This document shows, piece after piece, positions 1-7,372 of a stretch of DNA of 64,000 nucleotides. Under the pieces are notes generated by a model, which was given only the letters and a program-made list of their open reading frames with translations, was not told where the DNA came from and ran no database searches. The number at the start of each line of letters is the position of its first letter. Position 1 is the stretch's first letter. Position numbers and translations under genes: made by a program. This DNA is from Entomobacter blattae (GTDB lineage Bacteria > Pseudomonadota > Alphaproteobacteria > Acetobacterales > Acetobacteraceae): assembly GCF_014672835.1 (NCBI RefSeq), contig NZ_CP060244.1:2349001-2413000 (forward strand), written 5' to 3'.

Positions 1-243
1 CTGCTGTTCCGTTAAATCTTCATCTCTAATAGATTTTAATTTATCGAAAGAGCGTTTTATTTCTGTAGGAGTAGCCCCAAGCGCTTGCCCCAACGTTTTA
101 ATCGCAGCACGAGCTTTACGATCTGTATTGGTAAGCCCCGCCAATAACGCCTTAGCTGCATCCTGTGCATCTGCACTGCCGCCAATAAACCCTGAGGCAT
201 CCATGTCGAGGGTTACGCCAAAAAAGTAATCTTTATCTGCCAT
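1..243 (-). CDS. Phage tail tape measure protein, N-terminal part (runs off the window)
   Basis: The reverse strand reads MADKDYFFGVTLDMDASGF and stays open to the left edge, so only about 81 residues are visible. Its place directly downstream of the two tail assembly chaperone frames is where tape measure genes lie in tailed phages, and the Ala/Lys-rich helical character fits. Tape measure proteins set tail length and act with the chaperones during tail assembly. The start overlaps the end of the preceding -1 frame ORF by 11 bases, suggesting translational coupling. The identification rests mainly on synteny because the body of the gene is outside the window. Confidence 0.65.
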   Translation of the reverse strand, partial: MADKDYFFGVTLDMDASGFIGGSADAQDAAKALLAGLTNTDRKARAAIKTLGQALGATPTEIKRSFDKLKSIRDEDLTEQQ

Positions 244-478
244 TTTGTGGCTCCACTTGCGCTTCTTTCATCGCTTCAGACTGATTAGTGCCTTGCACCG
301 CCATAATTTCCAGCAGGTCGTAGAGGTCTTTCACCCCGTAAAAACTCTGCAATTCCCGCAACGAGGCAAGCCCAGCCATAATAGCCAGACTTACAGTGTT
401 GGGGACGTTTCGTGTGACATAGCCGCCCCTACCGTTCTCAGCCTGCGGTAAATTGAGGGGACGGCGGGCATAAAAAAA
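233..478 (-). CDS. Tail assembly chaperone, -1 frame extension (T part of a G/GT pair)
   Basis: A frame one base behind the upstream chaperone stays open from the run of seven T (reverse strand; 472-478) through the upstream stop to a TAA at 233-235. It holds an internal ATG at 377-379 that would give a 48-residue protein starting MAGLASLREL and ending QVEPQNGR. In many tailed phages the second chaperone is made only as a -1 frameshift fusion to the first. Position between the first chaperone and the tape measure gene, the continuous open frame and the slippery run all fit this. Independent initiation at the ATG is the alternative. Confidence 0.6.
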   Translation of the reverse strand, partial: FFYARRPLNLPQAENGRGGYVTRNVPNTVSLAIMAGLASLRELQSFYGVKDLYDLLEIMAVQGTNQSEAMKEAQVEPQNGR

Positions 479-999
479 TCGGTATGCAGCCTGAACGCCT
501 CTGCCCGTAAGGTAACAATCGTTGAGGAATCCTCTATACTATCCCTGTCAAATGGCTGTTCCTCGCCGGATTTCCCCATAGAGATACAGGCCATGAGCGG
601 AGCCAATACGCGTTCCTGCTCCTCAAACGGCAATTGCATAAAAATACGCAAGCCCAGCACAGAAACAAGTTGGGCAGGCGTGGCTTCACGTTGTGTTTCA
701 GCGGCCTCAACCGCCTGCTGTTCCGCCTCTGCCTGGGCCCGTTTGATAGCGGGGTGCTCTTTACTCATACCTGAGGGCGGTTTGATCTCTGGCACAACTG
801 GCTCAGTAAATGCCTCCCTGATACTATCAGAGAGCATCATCATTAGACCGTTTTCTGATTGCAGGGCGCATCGATAAACCGTGCTGATCAACTCCCTGCC
901 CCATTCCTCACAATCATAAGCACTCATTTCACGAATGAGGAAGGTTTTCCCTTTATCTCGACCCTGTTTGATGGTGATGGTTTTTTCTCTTCTGGACAT
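391..999 (-). CDS. Phage tail assembly chaperone (G-like)
   Basis: A 202-residue protein beginning MSRREKTITIKQGRDKGKTF and carrying the motif REMSAYDCEEWGREL, the style of tail assembly chaperones of Mu-like and related myophages that bind the tape measure during tail assembly. It sits between the tube gene and the tape measure gene. The last 25 or so codons follow a run of seven T residues, where ribosomes could slip to the -1 frame and read on into the next ORF. An Ala/Glu/Gln-rich central helix is visible around residues 80-105. Confidence 0.7.
   Translation of the reverse strand: MSRREKTITIKQGRDKGKTFLIREMSAYDCEEWGRELISTVYRCALQSENGLMMMLSDSIREAFTEPVVPEIKPPSGMSKEHPAIKRAQAEAEQQAVEAAETQREATPAQLVSVLGLRIFMQLPFEEQERVLAPLMACISMGKSGEEQPFDRDSIEDSSTIVTLRAEAFRLHTDFFMPAVPSIYRRLRTVGAAMSHETSPTL
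472..478 (-). other. Putative -1 programmed frameshift site (T TTT TTT heptamer)
   Basis: On the reverse strand the chaperone codons are GAT TTT TTT ATG, which contain an X XXY YYZ heptamer made only of T. Slipping back one base continues as TAT GCC CGC without a stop to position 233. Heptamers of this kind are typical of -1 shifts in tail chaperone pairs. No downstream pseudoknot was worked out. Confidence 0.55.
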
Positions 1000-1006
1000 A
1001 GATACC

Positions 1007-1504
1007 TCAATAAGGAGCTGGTAATGATTTTGTAAAGGTCATCTGGAAGGTTTGGGCGGCCTGCACACGCTCATGGGCTGGTAGAGGGGTATAGTTGGTT
1101 AGAGCCCCGTTAATAAGCGCGTAACCCCTTTGCAAGGCTGGAATTTTCAAGGTCGCATTCATTTCCAGTGTTTCGCGCAAGGTTTGCTGGATACTGTAGA
1201 TGGTTTCCATAAACTCTGCCGTGTCGCTATCGGGCATAATGGAAAAATCAAACTGCACCAGGTTGGGCACCCAGCCAAAATGGGCCTTGCCATCAACACC
1301 TAAAACAACCTCAGACGTTGTTTGGGCTGCTACAGCAAAGGCGCGGTCTGCCGCCCATCCCTCTAACTCATATGGCACGCCGAGGATGGAAGAAAACTGG
1401 CTAAGGTCTATACCCGTAATGCCAGAAAGAGAATTAGCTACTCCACGAGAGGTAGCCGTTACAACCAGAACGGAATTGGCCGATGTAATGGAACGATTAA
1501 CCAT
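1007..1504 (-). CDS. Phage tail tube-like protein
   Basis: A 165-residue protein starting MVNRSITSANSVLVVTATS, next to the sheath gene, where myophages keep the tube. It resembles the small tube-like proteins that accompany DUF3383 sheath proteins (DUF3277-like). I chose the ATG at 1504 over the one at 1519 because the longer form overlaps the sheath stop, while this start lies one base past it and has GAGGTG about eight bases upstream. The family call comes from position and general sequence style, not from a unique motif. Confidence 0.55.
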   Translation of the reverse strand: MVNRSITSANSVLVVTATSRGVANSLSGITGIDLSQFSSILGVPYELEGWAADRAFAVAAQTTSEVVLGVDGKAHFGWVPNLVQFDFSIMPDSDTAEFMETIYSIQQTLRETLEMNATLKIPALQRGYALINGALTNYTPLPAHERVQAAQTFQMTFTKSLPAPY

Positions 1505-1505
1505 A

Positions 1506-3002
1506 TTACTGCACCTCAATACTGGCTAGGTGGATACGCTGAACGGACTGACCATCAACGTAATAGAATTCGCACGGCGGAGAGGCCCTCAATACGCGAG
1601 CCTGTGGGGCGACGGCCTCTGCCCGCACTGAGAGGAACCAACCCCGTGTTTGCAGCGCATTGACGGCAGCCTGCCCGTATTTGGCTGAAATATTCTGCTT
1701 TTGCTCGTCTGAGAGGGTAATGTTTGGCCGGATCGCCCCAAATGCCAACGCCTGATTAATTGTGGACTGCATGGCGTTTTCAATAAACGCTGACCCCGTC
1801 GTATTATAGGGAATGTTGCCTTTATTGATCAGCAAATTAACAAGGGCGGCCCTGAACGCCCTATTGAGCCATATCTGGTCGATATAGCTATCCGCCCATA
1901 GCCATTCACCCGTAACAGAACCAGGGTAGAGGAAATTAAACGCCTGTGTGCTAGAAGCGTAATCCCCATAAAAATTATAGCCCTTACTCTCCAAAATATT
2001 CGCCACACGCATGTCATTAACAGAGGCGGCTAATCCAGTTTGTCTACGGAATGCAAATGTATAACGCCCGTCTGTCGCTGTAAAATCCAGACAGGCAGGA
2101 ATAGAGGCAACAAACGCTGCATGGAGTGGATCGTGATAGATAGGGAATATTCCGTTAAATTGCAGGGTTTTAATGCGCTCTGCCCAGGTCTGCCCCACTG
2201 GCTGGCTGGTAATAGCCTCGGATGTGTCGTGTAAAATTGCCATCACAGCACGATTTTGAGCGTCCGTCCATTGCGCCAGTGGTGTTTTAAGATCAGCAGG
2301 ATCAAACGCACAAAAGAACGTTGCCCATTTCTGGTTTTTATGCCTTATAGCTGTCATAATGCTATCAGGGCTTGGATTATCTGCCGCCAGAGACTGCACC
2401 GCCCCAGTGAGGGATGTTAGACGTAGAGGTGCGGCCAGTGTTGTTCCGGTTGCAGCAAACCCCACACTGGACTCTGATCCTGTTTTTGCACTGCTGATAA
2501 CAAAGCCATTATTGCCAGAGCTGAAATTAACAATTAATGGATCGCCACCGGCATGCTGCATATTGGCTGAAATATAATCAGCCGCATCTGAAAAACTTCT
2601 CACTGAAGAAAATACCAGATTATCAGCTGTATAGTTTATACCATCAACAATAATGGCCAGACTCCCAGATAGAGACTGCAACTCAGTCAATGTCATACCT
2701 GATAAATCGCCCCCCTCCAGATAGGCAGAGGTTGAGGTTGTAGGGAAAAACGCAACCAACAACTCGTTAGGCAGGTTTGTTGAGCCCGTAAAACCTCGAA
2801 AGTAAACCTGGGCCTGGCGGTATTCCAGGCTATCGTAGCCCAGTTTGTGGCCGATATCCTCAGCTGTTGTAAATGATAATACAACCCCGTTAGGAATGGC
2901 TGCATTCTGGCTAAGCATTAACCCGACAAGCGTGTTCTGGCTCTGCCCCACTGGCAAAACCTTGGGATCAATCTGGACAATATCGTTCAGTTCAATGGAC
3001 AT
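1506..3002 (-). CDS. DUF3383-type phage tail sheath protein
   Basis: A 498-residue protein starting MSIELNDIVQIDPKVLPVGQ. Features of DUF3383 proteins include the N-terminal domain rich in beta segments, the central region with YISANMQHAGGDPLIVNF, and the C-terminal block with RGWFLSVRAEAVAPQARVLR. DUF3383 proteins take the place of the contractile sheath in a group of myophages, so this prophage had a contractile tail. The ATG follows a terminator that ends the antirepressor transcript, so the sheath probably has its own promoter or is reached by read-through. Confidence 0.75.
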   Translation of the reverse strand: MSIELNDIVQIDPKVLPVGQSQNTLVGLMLSQNAAIPNGVVLSFTTAEDIGHKLGYDSLEYRQAQVYFRGFTGSTNLPNELLVAFFPTTSTSAYLEGGDLSGMTLTELQSLSGSLAIIVDGINYTADNLVFSSVRSFSDAADYISANMQHAGGDPLIVNFSSGNNGFVISSAKTGSESSVGFAATGTTLAAPLRLTSLTGAVQSLAADNPSPDSIMTAIRHKNQKWATFFCAFDPADLKTPLAQWTDAQNRAVMAILHDTSEAITSQPVGQTWAERIKTLQFNGIFPIYHDPLHAAFVASIPACLDFTATDGRYTFAFRRQTGLAASVNDMRVANILESKGYNFYGDYASSTQAFNFLYPGSVTGEWLWADSYIDQIWLNRAFRAALVNLLINKGNIPYNTTGSAFIENAMQSTINQALAFGAIRPNITLSDEQKQNISAKYGQAAVNALQTRGWFLSVRAEAVAPQARVLRASPPCEFYYVDGQSVQRIHLASIEVQ

Positions 3003-3012
3003 GGGAACTCCA

Positions 3013-3037
3013 ATAAAAAAGCCCCCAAAACGGGGGC
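3013..3037 (-). terminator. Rho-independent terminator after the antirepressor gene
   Basis: Reverse strand: stem GCCCCC / GGGGGC (3021-3026 with 3032-3037), loop GTTTT, then six T. It lies just past the antirepressor stop and before the sheath start, insulating the immI-like cassette from the tail operon. Confidence 0.8.
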
Positions 3038-3044
3038 TGGTTGG

Positions 3045-3905
3045 TTAAGCTATTTTCTTTCTCTTCTTCTTGCGTTCCTGCAAGTTGAGGAAAACAAGCT
3101 GATCTATACGGTGCTGCATGTAATCTTGAATGCGACGCTTGCCAGAGAAATTGAACCACAGGCGCAATAGCTCATGATGAAACAACCACCGACCCGTTTC
3201 CCTGCTACGTTGAAGACGATAAACAGCCCTTGTGTTGAAAGCAAATTCCCTGCACCAGCCAGAGGCTAGCGTTACAAGATTGCCACGCCGGAATGAGCCA
3301 TAACCCATATCATCAAGGAAGTTCTTCATCGGTAGATAGCGCTCAAATATTTGGCTATCCTGTAAATGAATAAGCTCTTTCTCGATGTTGATCGCACCAC
3401 TTGCCAGCTGAACGGTTGCTCTCGTCGATGCCTGAACACTCGCTTCAATCAACGCGACTTTAGCTAATACATCCGAAAGCTGGTCAGTAGAGACAACTTT
3501 ATGTTGCTGATCTCTTAACTGGTTTTCAGCCCAGATAAAATAACGGCGAATAAGCTTACCCTGCTCGTTATTTTCTACCATCGCAAGCTCTTTGGCCATG
3601 TCGAGGGAGATTACATACTGTTTTTTATTATGACCACCTGAACCTTTTTGCTCCCCCATTTTGGGGAACAAAATATTGTAATCTTCTTTCTCTATAAATC
3701 CATATTTAGTTATTCTTTCATCAATCCAAGTTGAATAATCTCTTCCAACTCCTAATCCCTTATGCAAATCCCTGGCATCAGCAATCCCTAAAACTTTCCT
3801 CCCGCCAATAACAACCTCTGTCGCTGTGCAGAAAGTTGCAACTGCCTGAAACTGCTCAGGAATAGAATTGTTGGAATTTTGGGTAACTTGTGTTACATTG
3901 TTCAT
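3045..3905 (-). CDS. ant: Phage antirepressor, AntA/AntB-type N-terminal domain
   Basis: A 286-residue protein. Residues about 25-130 contain VIGGRKVLGIADARDLHKGL, YSTWIDERITKYGF and YVISLDMAKELAMVENNEQG, the pattern of AntA/AntB antirepressor domains, followed by IRRYFIWAENQ. The C-terminal part (LPMKNFLDDMGYG, RRGNLVTLASGWCREF) looks like a second DNA-binding module. Antirepressors bind and inactivate prophage repressors and so promote induction. It is co-directional with the Arc-like gene 12 bases upstream, the arc-ant arrangement of the phage P22 immI region. Confidence 0.8.
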   Translation of the reverse strand: MNNVTQVTQNSNNSIPEQFQAVATFCTATEVVIGGRKVLGIADARDLHKGLGVGRDYSTWIDERITKYGFIEKEDYNILFPKMGEQKGSGGHNKKQYVISLDMAKELAMVENNEQGKLIRRYFIWAENQLRDQQHKVVSTDQLSDVLAKVALIEASVQASTRATVQLASGAINIEKELIHLQDSQIFERYLPMKNFLDDMGYGSFRRGNLVTLASGWCREFAFNTRAVYRLQRSRETGRWLFHHELLRLWFNFSGKRRIQDYMQHRIDQLVFLNLQERKKKRKKIA

Positions 3906-3917
3906 GTATTTAGCTTT

Positions 3918-4118
3918 CTAGCTAGATGTTTCGAGAGAAGCAGCAGATGAACTTGTCGAGGGTGCGTCTGCTGTTTTTTTGTTTTCTGCCAATTTCATTC
4001 TCTCAATACAAAATAAAATCTGGCCGTTTATCGAGCGTTTATTCTCTATAGATTGCTCTCTTACCCATTTCTTCAAATCATCAGGTATCCGCAATCTATA
4101 ATGTGTCGATTGACTCAT
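3918..4118 (-). CDS. Arc-like ribbon-helix-helix DNA-binding protein
   Basis: A 66-residue protein with the segment YRLRIPDDLKKWVREQ and RSINGQIL, the beta strand plus two helices of the Arc/MetJ ribbon-helix-helix fold. The tail is a short Ser/Thr/Ala stretch. It precedes the antirepressor in what looks like one transcript. In P22, Arc represses the ant promoter, and the same role is inferred here. Confidence 0.8.
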   Translation of the reverse strand: MSQSTHYRLRIPDDLKKWVREQSIENKRSINGQILFCIERMKLAENKKTADAPSTSSSAASLETSS

Positions 4119-4222
4119 TGTTTAATTTCCTATCCATTATGACACCCTTATGGGTCATGTTCCAAATATATACCAACATGCGTTATTGAAGTCAATTCCA
4201 AAATGAGGCATAAATGCGTTAT
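4119..4222. promoter_or_regulatory. Divergent promoter/operator region of the immI-like cassette
   Basis: The gap between the two divergent RHH genes holds an interrupted dyad, ATGAC-A-CC CTTAT GG-GTCAT (4139-4158), and a 9-base direct repeat ATGCGTTAT at 4178-4186 and 4214-4222, the second copy covering the start codon of the rightward gene. Such sites fit operators for two small RHH repressors. Assignment of either site to either protein is not possible from sequence alone. Confidence 0.5.
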
Positions 4223-4607
4223 GACAGAAGAAACCGCACATTTCAGATTAAGAATTCCTCAAGACCTAAAAAAAGAGGTAGAGGTATCAGCAAAAGCAAA
4301 CAATCGTTCTATTAATGCTGAAATCTTGTATGCCTTGGTAGAGTATTATTCAAAAATTGCTAATGAATCTCCCATCCTTTCTTCTTTGCGAGAAGAAGGG
4401 GAAGTTTTAGTATCAATAGATAAATTGTCACATGAAAAAGTTTCAAGCTGGAAAAGTAAAGAAGATATAACTAAAAAAGATATCAAAGAAATAAAATCTT
4501 TATTTGATAAATACTTAACTGCTTACAATCGAAATGAGCCTTTTAGAAAAAAAACCTTAGAATTTATTCCAAGCATTTTATTGCTTTTAGAAAAATTAAA
4601 AAGCTAA
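4221..4607 (+). CDS. Mnt-like ribbon-helix-helix regulator, divergent from arc-ant
   Basis: A 128-residue protein (from the ATG at 4221) opening with HFRLRIPQDLKKEVEV and RSINAEIL, an Arc/Mnt-type RHH domain, followed by a Lys/Glu-rich helical C-terminal region with LFDKYLTAYNRNEPF. P22 Mnt is also a longer RHH protein with a C-terminal helical extension, divergent from arc-ant. The earlier in-frame ATG at 4203 overlaps a putative operator copy, so I prefer 4221. The gene is clearly AT-richer than the phage structural genes around it, consistent with a cassette of separate origin. Confidence 0.7.
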   Translation: MTEETAHFRLRIPQDLKKEVEVSAKANNRSINAEILYALVEYYSKIANESPILSSLREEGEVLVSIDKLSHEKVSSWKSKEDITKKDIKEIKSLFDKYLTAYNRNEPFRKKTLEFIPSILLLLEKLKS

Positions 4608-4646
4608 TTTACGTTAAATGGATTTGTCTCTTAAACCTGAGACTTT

Positions 4647-5270
4647 CTAAACCCCCACCTCAATAACAGACGGGTCTCGATCGGTGCTTTTCTGGGACTG
4701 GAGAATAACGTTGTTATATTGCAGCAGCACATCGACCGTCCACCGCTCCTCGTAGAGGTCACTCTCGTTGATCAGGGCGGTTTGGTGCACCTCATCTGCA
4801 TAGAGCGGGCTGGTGTGGGCCGTATACCGGGCAAACCAGGTGGCGGCATCAACGTCACGAAATAACTGGGCTAGAATTGTGGCTCTATCCTGTGAACCGT
4901 CTCTGAAAAAATCGATCTGATAGCGTAGTTTGATCGGCTGGACTGAGAGCTTTCCGGTCGCTGAATAGCTGCTGCGATTGGTCGATAGCCTCACCTGGGT
5001 AATAGGGGTAATCAACGCAAAGGGCTGACCAGGGGTTACATTATAATTCGTCTGCCCGTACTCAACCTGTAACCCTGGGAATAGATCGATCAGATAGGCC
5101 CTGAGCGCTACAATAACCCCAGAAATACGGGCATCTACAGGCCCCGTATCTGTGCCGGCCCCCTCGGCCTCTGGGGAGGTTCGTACACATCCGCAACCTC
5201 CTGGCGTTTGACAATGATTTTGCTCCACCCGTCCTGTCTCCAATCCTCTAATACCTGAACAACCATCCAC
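4647..5270 (-). CDS. Phage neck terminator protein (gp12-like); start uncertain
   Basis: The conserved part begins around residue 44 (GPVDARISGVIVALRAYL) and continues with GLQVEYGQTNYNVTPGQPF and YQIDFFRDGSQDRA, typical of the neck terminator family near DUF3383 sheath genes. These proteins close the neck between connector and tail. The only in-frame ATG (5270) makes the N-terminus overlap the upstream gene by 136 bases, and the first 40 or so residues look like a shadow frame. Either a non-ATG start near 5140, or a lost frame joining it to the upstream gene in the G-run near 5153-5157, is possible. Confidence 0.65.
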   Translation of the reverse strand: MDGCSGIRGLETGRVEQNHCQTPGGCGCVRTSPEAEGAGTDTGPVDARISGVIVALRAYLIDLFPGLQVEYGQTNYNVTPGQPFALITPITQVRLSTNRSSYSATGKLSVQPIKLRYQIDFFRDGSQDRATILAQLFRDVDAATWFARYTAHTSPLYADEVHQTALINESDLYEERWTVDVLLQYNNVILQSQKSTDRDPSVIEVGV

Positions 5271-5563
5271 GTTTGCCCACGGAACACCAACATATCCTGT
5301 GCTTTTTGTTCACCCCTACGCATGCCCTCAATAGCAGAGTTTGTATAAACAGCCATAAACGTGCCCTGCTGATTGATATTATCCAAATGCTGCAAATCGT
5401 CAGAGGCTAGGGGTTGGATATTGCCAGTTATAGCAACGTCTCTATATTGGGGTGTTGTGTTGCCTAAAACGTCTCGATAGGTTTTGATAAACTGTTTCCA
5501 CACAATAGGCTCGTTAGGGCTGATACGGCGCGTTAAACTATTGGCCAGACCTCTAAGATTCAT
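5135..5563 (-). CDS. Phage head-tail connector or adaptor protein
   Basis: A 142-residue protein starting MNLRGLANSLTRRISPNEP, with the segment YRDVLGNTTPQYRDVAITGN and a beta-rich core (DMLVFRGQTWMVVQVLEDW). Position between the gp10-like and neck terminator genes and overall size fit small head-tail adaptors. It overlaps the upstream gene by 11 bases and the downstream ORF by 136 bases. The name is inferred mainly from gene order. Confidence 0.5.
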   Translation of the reverse strand: MNLRGLANSLTRRISPNEPIVWKQFIKTYRDVLGNTTPQYRDVAITGNIQPLASDDLQHLDNINQQGTFMAVYTNSAIEGMRRGEQKAQDMLVFRGQTWMVVQVLEDWRQDGWSKIIVKRQEVADVYEPPQRPRGPAQIRGL

Positions 5564-6080
5564 CGGTTTCCCCTACCCATGAGGTAATAGAATCACGCAT
5601 AGTGCCACCCTGGGAACCTCCTTTGCTTGCCCCAATGAGAGGATTGTCAAACCCCTTGCGGGCAATTGTTGAGAGTGCATTCCCTGGATGTTTAAACGCG
5701 TCGATCGTGTTTTTAATATCTTTAGCCATAGCATCCCCCAAATCCTCTAGTATCGACTGGGCTTTATCGGGCCTGGTAGCAAAATTGCTTTTCAAATCAT
5801 TACCCCATTTCCCCTCGTTAGCCTCAATCGTCTGGCGCATAAAGGGTCGTGGGGGGATATGCTGCACGCTATCACCTTCTGCATTCGTCCGCGCTGTGCC
5901 AAACTCGTTAGCGCGCGCCACGAGCGCAATAGGCGTGCCGTCTGGATAATCTGGCTCGCTGCCCGGCTCTGCCCCAATTCCAACCCTCAACGTGAGTCGT
6001 TCTGGTGTTTTGGCAAACTGGTTGAGGAGGGCCTGCAAATCCTTAAGTTGTCTCCCCTTAAAACCAAACCCATTTTTCAT
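5553..6080 (-). CDS. HK97 gp10-like / virion morphogenesis family protein
   Basis: A 175-residue protein with the segment LIALVARANEFG-like (ALVARANEFGTARTNAEG) and IPPRPFMRQTIEANEGKWG, the pattern of the gp10-like tail-completion family: an N-E-F-G motif followed by P-R-P-F-M. The middle is helical (LEDLGDAMAKDIKNTIDAF) and the C-terminus ends in TMRDSITSWVGE, matching the common S-I-T/W ending. It overlaps the DUF4054 gene by four bases and acts in head-tail joining. Confidence 0.65.
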   Translation of the reverse strand: MKNGFGFKGRQLKDLQALLNQFAKTPERLTLRVGIGAEPGSEPDYPDGTPIALVARANEFGTARTNAEGDSVQHIPPRPFMRQTIEANEGKWGNDLKSNFATRPDKAQSILEDLGDAMAKDIKNTIDAFKHPGNALSTIARKGFDNPLIGASKGGSQGGTMRDSITSWVGETDES

Positions 6081-6532
6081 GGCAGCCTCCGGAATGCGTT
6101 AGAGGGTGGTGGGATATACTCAAAATGAAATAGGCTCTGAATCATCTGCCAGAACGTTGCCCCATACTGGGTTTGCTGATACCAAGCGGCATTTGGACTG
6201 GTAGCGCCCAGCCCATCACTGGAAACCGAAACACTCCCCTCGGTCGCTGAAGCAATGCGCCCGACTACGCCAGGGGTAACACTCGTTTTCCCCTCTCCAT
6301 CTACTCCAGGAGAAACAGCGTTGAGTTTCAGCACCGCCAGATGGGCAACTAACAACCACAACAAAACCCTGCGCTGTGTGAGATCAACAACCTCGGAACA
6401 GCCCATGTTATCGAGCAATATTTCAGCCTGGGCAAACAGATTTTCAGCCACAACTTCCGTTACGGCAGGCACCAGTTCAGGGTAGACCTGTCCCCAATCA
6501 GAGAAAACGAACGCTACCCAGTTCTCGCTCAT
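6077..6532 (-). CDS. DUF4054 phage head-tail connector protein
   Basis: From the ATG at 6532 the 151-residue product starts MSENWVAFVFSDWGQVYPEL and contains TQRRVLLWLLVAHLAVLKL and ISATEGSVSVS-like text (RIASATEGSVSV), the features of DUF4054 proteins that occur in the connector region of DUF3383-type phages. The longer frame from 6616 only adds a Cys-rich stretch covering the preceding small gene, so I reject it. AGGGAAG lies ahead of the chosen ATG. Confidence 0.65.
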   Translation of the reverse strand: MSENWVAFVFSDWGQVYPELVPAVTEVVAENLFAQAEILLDNMGCSEVVDLTQRRVLLWLLVAHLAVLKLNAVSPGVDGEGKTSVTPGVVGRIASATEGSVSVSSDGLGATSPNAAWYQQTQYGATFWQMIQSLFHFEYIPPPSNAFRRLP

Positions 6533-6534
6533 AT

Positions 6535-6636
6535 TCACTTCCCTAAAAAATAAGCCTTCATGACGTAGGCAATAGCCCACACGACAGCGATGAAACAAAC
6601 AGCAACAAATCGCCACGCCTCCATATGATCAAGCAT
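6535..6636 (-). CDS. Small phage membrane protein
   Basis: A 33-residue ORF, MLDHMEAWRFVAVCFIAVVW and on, with one membrane segment and a Lys-containing tail (AYVMKAYFLGK). AAGGAG lies eight bases before this ATG. A longer in-frame start at 6684 with AGCAGGA upstream would add 16 residues. Two starts with their own ribosome sites recall dual-start phage membrane proteins, but no function can be given. Confidence 0.4.
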   Translation of the reverse strand: MLDHMEAWRFVAVCFIAVVWAIAYVMKAYFLGK

Positions 6637-6718
6637 TATCAAAACTCCTTGTACGGGATTCAAGACTGTGGTAATATCTTTCATAAATCCTGCTCTACGT
6701 CCTTAGGGCATGAATCAG

Positions 6719-6753
6719 AAACCCCGCCGTGTTGGTCGCACTGGCGGGGTTTT
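6719..6753. terminator. Strong GC stem-loop, likely bidirectional terminator
   Basis: AAACCCCGCC (6719-6728) pairs with GGCGGGGTTT (6743-6752) around a 14-base loop, with A and T runs outside. It separates the prophage connector genes from the remnant at 6789-6935. Confidence 0.7.
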
Positions 6754-6788
6754 GCTATTCTCGTCTATCTAATAACTGACTTAAACTG

Positions 6789-6935
6789 TTACTTCTTTCC
6801 GTCAACAACCGGCTCTTTAGGCTTCTCCAGTCGCTCAAGCCCTGTTTTCAGGCTTTCCTTGTCCTTCGCCTCTGCCAGGGCTTCCTTGGGTTTGTCCTGA
6901 GCAAAGATCAGGCCATTTTTATAGGGAGGGAATTC
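6789..6935 (-). pseudogene. C-terminal remnant of an upstream phage gene
   Basis: A reverse frame without start codon reads PYKNGLIFAQDKPKEALAEA and ends KEPVVDGKK with a TAA at 6789-6791. A stop (TAG) lies upstream of about 6935. Its position says it is the tail end of the gene that preceded the connector genes, so the prophage head module has been cut off here. The family is not recognised. Confidence 0.45.
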
Positions 6936-7372
6936 CTACTTCGGGAGCCATCCCTCATCAAGAAGCTAAAAAACCTGTATGCCTCATTTTTTGCTTTTGG
7001 TGTATTTCCCCTCTTCAAATATCTCTGGTTAGTTTTGGTATCGGCATCATCATTGCCGAATTTTTACCTCTTCCCTCAATTATCGCTCATCCAGTAAAGC
7101 CTGACCAGACCTTGAAGAACCAGAACCAGAGCCCGCATAGTCCTTTCTACACTCCATTTACCTTGAGTATTCACAAAGAGAAGCTTAAAGCTCTCTCCCC
7201 TGTCAGCCATAAACCTTTTTCCCTATCAAAACGTTAGAAATACAATTCGTCTTTATTCTGAAAACTTACGGATGATGGTTTTCTCCTGTTATGGTTAAGG
7301 CTGCTTAATAAACATCGTTTAATGAAACTTGGCGGCCCCTTGTGGGGCCCTGAACGATGACGGGGATATAAA
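6936..7372. other. Gene-poor junction between prophage and amidase gene
   Basis: A rightward frame without ATG is open to a TAG at 7235-7237; its readable end (EFLPLPSIIAHPVKP, then HKEKLKALSPVSHKPF) could be the end of a lost membrane protein. A short GC hairpin (GGCCCC TTGT GGGGCC, 7334-7349) lies in the leader of the amidase gene 24 bases before its ATG. Nothing else supported. Confidence 0.3.

Noticed and set aside
593-877. Forward ORF of 94 codons over the tail chaperone gene
   Set aside because: Antisense shadow of the chaperone; no ribosome site and no protein-like features.
1-6935. Reading the phage module as a tailocin
   Set aside because: Head-tail connector genes are present and a head gene remnant lies upstream, which fits a truncated prophage better. 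Baseplate genes are outside the window.
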